DNA from: Baffinella frigidus
Lineage: Eukaryota > Cryptophyceae > Cryptomonadales > Baffinellaceae
Assembly (NCBI GenBank): GCA_026770585.1
Contig: MU646628.1
Span: 354,241 to 366,843, forward strand
Direction of reading: 5' to 3'
DNA: 12,603 bases
This document shows, one piece after another, positions 7,222-12,603 of this stretch. Position numbers and translations under genes: made by a program. Within the stretch, counting starts at the first letter, position 1. Every line of letters begins with the position of its first letter. The notes beneath the pieces were generated by a model, which was given only the letters and a program-made list of their open reading frames with translations, ran no database searches and was not told the origin of the DNA.

Positions 7222-7352
7222 CTTGTTGACTTTTGAGGTGGCACTTTGACTTTCGATGTAAGTTGACTTTGATGAAAGTTGACTTTAGACTTGAAAGTTG
7301 ACTTCTATGTCAACTTTCGCCAAAAGTCACTTTTTGACAACTTTTGGCGAAA
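7222..7352. repeat. GTTGACTT repeat cluster ending in a 13-bp inverted repeat
   Basis: GTTGACTT or GACTTT units recur at irregular spacing from about 7222 to 7306. The cluster ends in a perfect inverted repeat, TTTCGCCAAAAGT (7315-7327) and its complement (7340-7352), with a 12-base loop. A similar CCAACTTTTGGCG core appears within the family II element at 6121-6322, which suggests a shared origin of the motif. Confidence 0.6.
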
Positions 7353-8090
7353 ATCGGTATGCTGTTTTTTTGGGTCAAAAAAGTGTACCGTGCGCGGCAC
7401 CCTTTTTCGACGAGCCATACGCTCCATAAACCGATTTCCGGAACCGGTTCAAAACACTACCTGTAAAACCGTTTTTTTGAGAAAACCGACTTTAAGGCGG
7501 CGGTGGGAGTAAATACGGCGCCGATAAATTGTTTGATACCGAAAACCTTCGGCGCGATGATCAGACCAACTTTTTGCGGCGCACCTTTTGGGCTAACATG
7601 TTCCTGGGCGATTCTCCCTGCATCGTACGGTACCAGACACTGCCAGTTGTCCACCCAAACCATATATTTCAGAGCTCAACAGCGCGCTCCCCGCTCTCCC
7701 CCGCCCTATCCACGCGCGGCACCGCATGCAAAGGGGAAGAACTAGAACAGGCAAGAGACTCGAGGCGTGGAAGAGCGAGCAGCCCCGCATTTATTCATCA
7801 CTCAGCCGAAATTCACCGCCCCCCACCTGAGCTATGCTCATTTCTCCTCATTGTCTCTGCTCTAGTCGCCCAATCGCTGCGATTTCGAGCGCCATGCAGC
7901 TGTAGAGCCTCAGCTATAGCTCGACGATGTCCCCGGGCCGGTGCCCCGTCGCCCACTCGGCGTGTGAGCCGACAGCCGGCCAGGATCCTCCTCATCTGTC
8001 CAGCGAATCTGGAAATCAGATTCCTGGCCTTTTTCCGCGCATCGGTGGCGCCTCGACGCTCGCAAGGTGCCAGTGGGCTTGCTTCAACAC
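7353..8090. other. Unassigned stretch with unsupported reading frames
   Basis: A 218-codon plus-strand frame (7529-8185) runs into the foldback element at 8093-8199. A 68-codon minus-strand frame (7457-7663) has a fairly protein-like composition, but no family is recognised. Neither has a second copy in the window to test conservation. I see nothing that establishes a gene here. Confidence 0.35.
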
Positions 8091-8092
8091 TA

Positions 8093-8199
8093 CAGGGGTA
8101 CCTCGCTCATAAGAAAACGCCCCCCCCCCTAGGACCCTACAGTAGGGCCCTATGGGGGTCCCTAGGGGGAAGCGTTTTCTTATGAGCGAGGTACCCCTG
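8093..8199. mobile_element. Family I foldback element, copy 3 (best preserved)
   Basis: 107 bp with 28-bp perfect terminal inverted repeats beginning CAGGGGTACCTCGCTCATAA and ending at an AAAACGC sequence. It is flanked by TA at 8091-8092 and 8200-8201. The core has a C tract, CCTAGGACC and GGGACCCCTAGG-like complements. The perfect arms suggest relatively recent movement or gene conversion. It encodes nothing. Confidence 0.88.
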
Positions 8200-8222
8200 T
8201 AGTCTACTTTGCAGGTGGAGGG

Positions 8223-8261
8223 TCCGACCGAGGCTCGTCACCTGTCCGACCGAGGCTCACA
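8223..8261 (+). repeat. 22-bp motif, two units
   Basis: It reads TCCGACCGAGGCTCGTCACC and then TGTCCGACCGAGGCTCACA. It lies about 20 bases after the family I element. Confidence 0.75.
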
Positions 8262-8920
8262 AGGGTCATGCCACTGCCCGCCCCCCCGCTGCCGGAATTG
8301 GCCGCCCAGACCCCGGATTCTTGACCATGGAGGAGCCATGGAGGAGCCAACAAGGACCAACAATGCGAGCAGGGGCGCGCAAACGCGGGATCCGACCTCA
8401 TGGAGAGGAGGCTCTCGACGCGCTGAATCCGCAGAGCCCTTGACCGCCCGGATCGGCGAGGCCCTTCAAACCCTTCCCCACCGGCCAGCGCCGAAAATCG
8501 AGCCCATTTTTGATTTCTTCCCACCGCCGGAATTGGAGCCCTTTTGGTCGGTTTCCTCAAAAATATGGTTATAAGCACAACTAGTATGAGGATTATTCCA
8601 GCTAGCGCCTGCCTTTCCACACGAGAACGCTGGAGGGGTCTATTCAAATGTGGGATTTTAAGATTTGTACGAGTCACGTCCGGAGGGTGTACGTCATTGG
8701 CACCCGACTCCCTTTTTAGCCAAGCAAAATTCAGATTCAAGACAGCCACGCGGTTGGTAAATCTTATCCGAAATCCGTGATCGTTTCTATCCTCTAGCAG
8801 GTGCAAAACCTCAAGTCATTATTATTCCTTTAGTATATTTTGCTTAATTTGACCCCTAATTTTCCCCAGTGGGCCGCTTCGCGAGCGCTCCGCCCGCCTT
8901 TTTTTCTGCCATCCGTTGAT
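8262..8920. other. Unassigned stretch
   Basis: A 200-codon minus-strand frame (8204-8806) crosses this stretch. It includes a hydrophobic run, ALAGIILILVVLITIFL, but its C-terminal part is the translation of the 22-bp repeat, so it is either chance or a degraded gene. A fragment GGAATTGGAGCCCTTTTGG at 8529-8547 resembles the family II arm. A short tandem duplication (CATGGAGGAGC) lies at 8326-8347. Confidence 0.4.
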
Positions 8921-8947
8921 CGTTCCGGGGTACAGAGCCCCGGAACG
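8921..8947. repeat. 10-bp perfect hairpin
   Basis: CGTTCCGGGG (8921-8930) and CCCCGGAACG (8938-8947) surround a 7-base loop. It abuts the left edge of the roughly 130-bp direct repeat starting at 8948. The second copy of that repeat lacks the hairpin. Confidence 0.65.
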
Positions 8948-9084
8948 ACCTTCGCTACCAGATGTGACCCCGCTTGGGAGGAGAGAGGCCGCGCCGGCCA
9001 AGGCCCGACACACAAGCGAGAGAGAACTTACCTTCATTAGTCAACCATTGAGGCTCATCACCTGTCCGACCGAGGCTCACATCT
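8948..9084 (+). repeat. About 130-bp direct repeat, copy 1 (with 22-bp motif)
   Basis: It aligns with 9308-9437. Shared anchors are ACCTTCGCTACCAGATG, CGCTTGGGAGGAGAGAGGCC, CACAAGCGAGA and TTCATTAGTCAACCA, ending in the 22-bp motif (9035-9081). Copy 1 has about 8 extra bases (CGCGCCGG region). Confidence 0.8.
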
Positions 9085-9307
9085 TTTAAAAAATCTTAAA
9101 AAATCTGAAAGCGCAGATCCTCGAGATTTGCCTGCCAGCTCAAGAATCGGTAGGCCTGTACTGTAGGGTCACACACGGGGGGGGGGGGCGTTTTTGAGTA
9201 TGCACCGACCCCAGACGATTGACCATTTATTTTGGGGGGCATTCGTTTGATGGCTTCTTTAAAATGGAGTTCTGCTGTACGAACGGAGAGAGGGTCTTCA
9301 AGTCACA
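9085..9307. other. Spacer between direct repeats, with a family I fragment
   Basis: It starts with a short duplication of AAAAAATCT units near 9087-9106. Positions 9150-9199 (TAGGCCTGTACTGTAGGGTC, then a run of G and CGTTTTTGAG) resemble the right half of the family I foldback element, without its terminal bases. No gene recognised. Confidence 0.45.
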
Positions 9308-9437
9308 ACCTTCGCTACCAGATGAGACCACGCTTGGGAGGAGAGAGGCCAAGGCTCCGACGCACAAGCGAGACCAACGATACCGTTCATTAGTCAACCA
9401 CCGAGGCTCGTCACCTGTCCGACCGAGGCAAACATCT
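9308..9437 (+). repeat. About 130-bp direct repeat, copy 2
   Basis: Same order of blocks as 8948-9084, ending in the 22-bp motif (TTAGTCAACCACCGAGG, then CTCGTCACCTGTCCGACC). Confidence 0.8.
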
Positions 9438-9636
9438 GCACTCTTTAGCACCATTGACCCTTTCTAATTTGTTTGGGGGGATGAGCAAGGGTCAATCGGA
9501 GACAAACGAAAAGTTTCTTTTGATAGGCTCTCTCTGAGACAGCCCTAGAACCACCGCGTGATACATACGGCCTACCGTAGTCAATACCGTAGGCTTAACT
9601 ACCCTCAATCTAGGCCGTTACCCTATGAACCACAAA
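9438..9636. other. Unassigned stretch
   Basis: No gene recognised. Positions 9567-9593 hold short inverted CCTACCGTAG/CCGTAGG motifs that resemble the core of the family I elements. Confidence 0.4.
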
Positions 9637-9754
9637 GCGTGCCACACAAGTATTCTAAATGGCTGAGCCACCAAGAATCGGTTAGGATATCCGTAGGAAC
9701 AACCCTACGGATGGCATACCGTAGGGTCTCGTGGGATGTCCACTTGTGGGTCCA

Positions 9755-9880
9755 CACAGCGGACTTCGAAGGGATCTCGAATAACCCTTAAGCGATAAGA
9801 CCTAGGACCCTACGGTAGGCAACCCGTAGGAACACGGGGGGGCTCCTACGGATAAGGCAACGAAAAGTCGGCCCCAAATG
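9755..9880 (+). repeat. Dispersed repeat, also at 12338-12471
   Basis: Shared blocks are CACAGCGGACTTCGAAGGGAT, AATAACCC, AAGCGATAAGACCTAGGACC, CTACGGTAGGCAA and AACGAAAA.TCGGCC. The two copies differ by scattered substitutions and small indels. It has inserted within the segmental duplication relative to copy A. Confidence 0.8.
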
Positions 9881-9994
9881 GGCGAACAATATCTTTGCAG
9901 ACCGCTGTGTGTATCTGCGAAATCCTTTCGTAGTCCGCAGTCCACTGTGCGGGCTTGTACCGGTAGGATCCTACATCTACGGCCTGAGACGGTA

Positions 9995-10087
9995 CAGAGG
10001 TACCTCGCTCATCAGAAAGCCCCCCCCCTCCCCTAGGACCACCATAGGGCCCTAGGCATAGGCCTACTGTAGGGTCATAGCGAGGTA
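9995..10087. mobile_element. Family I foldback element, copy 4, right arm deleted
   Basis: The left end is intact (TA, then CAGAGGTACCTCGCTCAT) and the core matches copy 2 (ACCACCATAGGGCCCTAGGC, then ATAGGCCTACTGTAGGG). About 20 bases of the right arm are missing, so the arm reads ATAGCGAGGTA and stops short of CCCCTG. Confidence 0.75.
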
Positions 10088-10209
10088 GAGCAATTCCGGG
10101 AAATGGTGGCCGCTTCACCCCCCTGCACCGCAAGGTTCGATGCTCGAAACAAAGCCGAGCCAGCCTGCGGAAAGGGTCCCTCTTCTTCGTCGTTTACTTC
10201 ATCTGCGCC

Positions 10210-10338
10210 AATCTTCGGGGAGCGTCCCTCGGAGACAGACTGAGCGGGGTATAACATGGACCGGTCATAGTCTGGTTAAGGCACGGGTTAGACAATACCG
10301 GCGAAACCTCTTTAATAAATTCAGTAATCAGTAATCAG
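10210..10338 (+). repeat. 129-bp dispersed direct repeat, copy 2
   Basis: It differs at four positions from 2871-2999. The unrelated flanks of the two copies define its ends. It lies within segmental copy B but is absent from copy A. Confidence 0.85.
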
Positions 10339-10344
10339 TTCGTG

Positions 10345-10382
10345 TCCGCCTATGGTGGGAGTTCTCGAAACCTAGAGGACCT
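10345..10382 (+). repeat. Dispersed TCCGCCTATG repeat, third copy
   Basis: It reads TCCGCCTATGGTGGGAGTT, then CTCGAAACCTAGAGGACCT. It is similar to 3338-3375 and inverted relative to 3076-3113. Confidence 0.65.
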
Positions 10383-10545
10383 ACATTTGGAGTATGAGCC
10401 ATTGGGGTCCCTGCTCCAAATCGTGGCTACAGGCGGTTTGGAGGGACACCAGGCGCAGCGGCGACATAGAGCAATCACATGAGGCGAATCCTTCATTTTA
10501 CTCTTACATTTACTCTCGCACGCACAGGCCGTCACCGAAGCTCTC

Positions 10546-11091
10546 TCAGCAGCGAGGCCACTCTTGCTGGGAGCGAGCACGCGCCCTTCGATTCCCGGAC
10601 ATGCCACCGAGCGGGCGCGAAGACCGCACCATCGCTGGATACCTGGGTAGCACGACCAGGTTGGCAGCCTGAAACCGACGGCTCAACGCGTTCCACGCCG
10701 CCGCCGAGTTCAGGGGGTTCGACTTGTTCGAGGTGGTCGTCTCCTGCGTGCGATACCACAGCGCTCCCGCCGAGGCCTTCGTGACGCTGACGCGGAGCTG
10801 CAGCAGGAGAGCCGACTTGCACGAGTCGGAACGAGTGATGGGTTCGGGAGCATCATGGTCGGTCCCGGAGGAAGGAAGCATCTTCAATTTGAACATGAGG
10901 GGGTCGACACCGCCCGTGGTCTTGGTGGCTGCGTGGGCGGTGCCGGCGGGCAGGATCTGCTCCTCTTTGAAGAGCGCGTTCAGAACCTGCTCCTGTTTGA
11001 AGAGCTCGTTTGCGCCAGACAAGATGCTCGCGTCTTCCGAATCGGCTCTTCTTAGAGGGTTAGCGAGGCTGAGCTCGGCGAAGTCCGTCAT
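10546..11091 (-). CDS. Gene B: paralogue of gene A, unknown function
   Basis: It encodes 181 residues from the ATG at 11091, the position aligned with gene A's MTDFA start and preceded by GCGCCACC, an excellent Kozak context. The frame is open further upstream to 11343, but that part has no counterpart in A. Residues 1-145 align with gene A with codon-sized indels. Residues 69-79 (LKMLPSSGTDH), 119-136 (TTSNKSNPLNSAAAWNAL) and 138-145 (RRFQAANL) are identical. Residues 30-38 and 40-48 form an internal repeat (LFKQEQVLN, LFKEEQILP). Residues 146-181 are Arg-rich and unique to B, and come from about 157 bases absent from A. These could be a retained 154-base GT-AG intron (10656 down to 10503) or a real C-terminal extension. 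No known domain recognised. Confidence 0.62.
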   Translation of the reverse strand: MTDFAELSLANPLRRADSEDASILSGANELFKQEQVLNALFKEEQILPAGTAHAATKTTGGVDPLMFKLKMLPSSGTDHDAPEPITRSDSCKSALLLQLRVSVTKASAGALWYRTQETTTSNKSNPLNSAAAWNALSRRFQAANLVVLPRYPAMVRSSRPLGGMSGNRRARARSQQEWPRC

Positions 11092-11133
11092 GGTGGCGCT
11101 GGCGCAAGCAAGGTGTTGGGGAGGATGGGAGCG

Positions 11134-11156
11134 CTGGGAAGAAGGAGAGAGGTAGA
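11134..11156 (-). promoter_or_regulatory. Possible splice acceptor upstream of gene B
   Basis: On the minus strand a pyrimidine-rich run, CTACCTCTCTCCTTCTTCCCAG, ends 42 bases before the ATG. Gene A has a similar CGCCTGTCTCCCAG ending at 4564, 49 bases before its aligned ATG. A 5' untranslated intron is possible. No donor was identified with confidence. Confidence 0.3.
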
Positions 11157-11182
11157 TCAGTCCAAGTTGCTCTTCAGTTTTA

Positions 11183-11420
11183 CACGTGTCAGAATTTGCG
11201 CCGGGTGTGTTCAAGGGGAAAATGACCACTTTCCCATGGTGTGTTGTTAACAATGCACGACCAGAGTCTGACCCCCAAATTTTGTCAATTTCGTGTAGAC
11301 GGCTAAATAAACACACCTCGCCTCCGACTGGCGTAAAGTTCACACGTGCCGGGGTTGCCGTGTTTATGCACGTCCAATCTGGAAGTTTCTGGAAACCAGT
11401 TTCAGTCGTTCAAAAGGAAA
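11183..11420 (-). promoter_or_regulatory. Putative promoter elements of gene B: two CACGTG boxes and the shared 18-nt motif
   Basis: CACGTG at 11183-11188 and 11343-11348, and CAGTCGTTCAAAAGGAAA at 11403-11420, match the element set upstream of gene A. The distal CACGTG is 252 bases upstream of the ATG in both genes. The motif ends about 30 bases from the family II foldback element. Confidence 0.45.
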
Positions 11421-11451
11421 GGCGAAACAAAATAAAAACAAAATAAAAATA

Positions 11452-11643
11452 GAGCGGTTTTCTCATCTGTCGGCCGCGACCCGGGATGAAATCATGAACA
11501 AGGGCTCCAATTCCAGCCACTTTTGACGTTTTTGTCAAAATCTAAAACTCTAAAACTTCAGGATCACGACAAAAGTGGCCGGAATTGGAGCCCTTGTTCA
11601 TGATTTCATCCCGGGTCGCGGCCGACAGATGAGAAAACCGCTC
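11452..11643. mobile_element. Family II foldback element, copy 2 (near-perfect)
   Basis: 192 bp. The arms are 74 bp each (11452-11525 and 11570-11643) with a single mismatch, around a 44-base loop. It starts GAGCGGTTTTCTCATCTGTC and has TA on both flanks (11450-11451 and 11644-11645). The inner arm holds ATGAACAAGGGCTCCAATTCC. It is a sibling of 6121-6322. It sits about 360 bases upstream of gene B's start. A transcript across it would fold into a long hairpin and could be processed into small RNAs, but this is inference. Confidence 0.9.
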
Positions 11644-11934
11644 TAACAATGAACCAACTTCTTAGATGGACTAAAAAGATGGAATTTGAGCCATTTCTCG
11701 GCTAAAGAACAATTTAAAGAACCGACGGTGTGACGACATGCCACTTTACCACACGCCTGGTGTTAACGATAAATAACGGCCGGGAAGCGCCCCCCCTATT
11801 TCCAAACGTACCGCGAAAAGACACGTTTACCGCGCTCTTAGATGGACTCAAATCGCCTTCGAGTTTGAGCCATTTTCAGGCTTGGAAATAACGGACCAAA
11901 CAGGGGACCTGGGGTGGGGATAGACACCATCGAA
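11644..11934. other. Unassigned stretch with a short direct repeat
   Basis: CTTAGATGGACT...TTTGAGCCATTT occurs at about 11661-11697 and again at 11836-11876. No gene recognised. Confidence 0.45.
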
Positions 11935-11978
11935 GGGCTTTTCTCACACTGCAACGATAAGGTGTCAACGTGGGGGGG

Positions 11979-12096
11979 CCTACGAGCTCGTAGGTGGTGG
12001 AGGGGATTGCCAATCTCCTTGCGTGGCTCGCAAGGAGAATGGTCCACATTATTTTGCCCCGCCCGACATCCGCTCGAAAGGAGGTGCACGGGGCAA
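11979..12096 (+). other. Three consecutive hairpins in module copy 2
   Basis: Hairpin 1 is the palindrome CCTACGAGCTCGTAGG (11979-11994). Hairpin 2 is TCTCCTTGCG (12014-12023) with CGCAAGGAGA (12029-12038), loop 5. Hairpin 3 is TTGCCCCG (12054-12061) with CGGGGCAA (12089-12096), loop 27. Each matches a hairpin of copy 1 in position but differs in stem or loop length. Confidence 0.65.
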
Positions 12097-12298
12097 CTGT
12101 GTGTGGCTTAGGCAGGGGCCCCACGCAACGGGGTGCTCTGCGGGGGAAAACCAAGGAGGGGGACGCAAATGTGGACCGCTCCTTGGTGGATCCCCCCACA
12201 TGGGTAGTGGCAGTTTCTTGAGTAGGAAAACTCTGGTGCAGTTCCCAGACTTTTTCCTAATCTCGCCTCAATTGTTGCACCGTGCATTTTCACTTTCG

Positions 12299-12304
12299 AA
12301 TAAA
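12299..12304 (+). terminator. AATAAA, possible polyadenylation signal
   Basis: It lies in the same conserved context as 6060-6065 (CTTTCGAATAAAGTCAA), at the end of the module. Confidence 0.35.
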
Positions 12305-12337
12305 GTCAACAAGTGTCAATAAGCACGGGGGGAAAGC

Positions 12338-12471
12338 CACAGCGGACTTCGAAGGGATGTTGAATAACCCCTAAGCGATAAGACCTAGGACCCTACGGTA
12401 GGCAAGCCGTAGGGGAAGGGGGGTTCCTGCGGATAGGGTAACGAAAACTCGGCCCAAAATGTGCCGAAACG
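12338..12471 (+). repeat. Dispersed repeat, second copy of 9755-9880
   Basis: It aligns block by block with 9755-9880. It is followed by CGAAACGCCCTTCGTAGCCCGCTGTG, which resembles 3903-3927 in segmental copy A. This shows the repeat arrangement continuing to the right of the window. Confidence 0.75.
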
Positions 12472-12487
12472 CCCTTCGTAGCCCGCT

Positions 12488-12527
12488 GTGGGGGGGGGGA
12501 GGGGGGGTGGGTGTGGGGGGGGAGGGG
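12488..12527 (+). repeat. G-rich tract
   Basis: Runs of 11, 7 and 8 G bases are separated by single A or T bases. It may form a G-quadruplex, and is also a place where sequencing and assembly errors are likely. Confidence 0.8.
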
Positions 12528-12574
12528 CCAGGCGGCTGTCTACTCGTCAAGAGGACACGGGCAAAGGCGCATTA

Positions 12575-12603
12575 CAGGGGTACCTCGATTACAAGAAAAC
12601 GCC
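12575..12603. mobile_element. Family I foldback element, copy 5, cut by the window end
   Basis: TA (12573-12574) is followed by CAGGGGTACCTCGATTACAA and GAAAACGCC, the left arm of the family I element. The arm has two or three changes and the rest lies outside the window. Confidence 0.75.

Larger units (their letters stand above)
9637..11105. repeat. Segmental duplication, copy B
   Basis: This is the partner of 3695-4560, in the same orientation and order. Compared with copy A it lacks the element at 3745-3861. It has extra material at 9755-9916 (a module also present at 12338), a family I element at 9995-10087, the 129-bp repeat at 10210-10338 and about 157 bases at 10500-10656. It contains gene B. 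Confidence 0.8.
11935..12322 (+). repeat. Three-hairpin module, copy 2 (less interrupted)
   Basis: This 388-bp counterpart of 5496-6075 lacks its two insertions. In order: GGGCTTTTCTCACACTGCAACG, hairpins at 11979-11994, 12014-12038 and 12054-12096, CAACTGTGTGTGGCTTAGG, TGGGTAGTGGCAGTTTCTTG at 12201-12220, CTAATCTCGCCTCA and GCACCGTGCATTTTC with AATAAA at 12299-12304. Reading frames in this region are not conserved with copy 1. Confidence 0.7.

Noticed and set aside
7457-7663. 68-codon minus-strand frame with protein-like composition
   Set aside because: No family recognised, no second copy, and the 3' half lies in the GAAAACCG-rich repetitive zone.
7529-8185. 218-codon plus-strand frame
   Set aside because: It runs into and ends within a foldback element, overlaps other open frames in GC-rich DNA, and has no recognisable domain.
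8204-8806. 200-codon minus-strand frame with one hydrophobic segment
   Set aside because: Its C-terminal part is a translation of the dispersed 22-bp motif and one hydrophobic run alone is weak. It might be a degraded gene, but I cannot support it.
8223-9437. Spaced 22-bp repeats considered as a CRISPR-like array
   Set aside because: Units are adjacent or irregularly spaced, there are no unique spacers of constant length, no cas genes, and the context is eukaryotic.
10130-10160. GGTTCGATGC resembling a tRNA T-loop
   Set aside because: No acceptor stem, D arm or anticodon arm can be fitted around it.

Overview
This is a eukaryotic chromosome-end region, probably from an alga or another protist. 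It opens with CCCTAAA repeats and then carries long, degenerate TTTAGGG arrays. The TTTAGGG telomere type occurs in plants and green algae and in several other algal and protist lineages, so the sequence alone does not name the organism. I see no bacterial gene order, Shine-Dalgarno sites or recognisable housekeeping genes. The region is gene-poor and repeat-rich.

Layout. 1-105: telomeric C-strand repeats. About 150-1375 and 1738-2560: telomere-like arrays in the opposite orientation (G-rich on the + strand), separated by a 360-bp unique island and passing into a TTTATGG/TTCATGG block (about 2561-2803). 2804-3693: mosaic of short dispersed repeats. 3695-4560: first copy of a segmental duplication, carrying small gene A on the minus strand. 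4561-5495: promoter side of gene A and unassigned sequence with a 28-bp perfect palindrome. 5496-6075: a module with three successive hairpins and an AATAAA end, interrupted by two insertions. 6121-6322: a foldback element. 6500-6612: microsatellites. 6613-8090: mostly unassigned, with several small hairpins. 8093-8199: an intact foldback element. 8223-9437: dispersed 22-bp and about 130-bp repeats. 9637-11105: second copy of the segmental duplication, carrying gene B. 11452-11643: a near-perfect foldback element just upstream of gene B. 11935-12322: second, less interrupted copy of the three-hairpin module. 12338-12603: another repeat copy, a long G tract and a truncated foldback element.

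The only coding regions I can support are the two paralogous minus-strand genes A and B. They encode an unrecognised small protein of about 150-180 residues. Support comes from in-frame indels, conserved residue blocks, a shared start in a strong Kozak-like context, and loss of frame conservation after the C-terminus. Their upstream regions look otherwise unrelated but share two CACGTG boxes and an 18-nt motif.

Two families of TA-flanked foldback elements (MITE-like) account for much of the remaining structure. For family I, the duplicated segments provide probable empty sites that show how insertions occurred. The most interesting non-coding signal is the three-hairpin module: both copies keep all three stems although their sequences and loop lengths have diverged.
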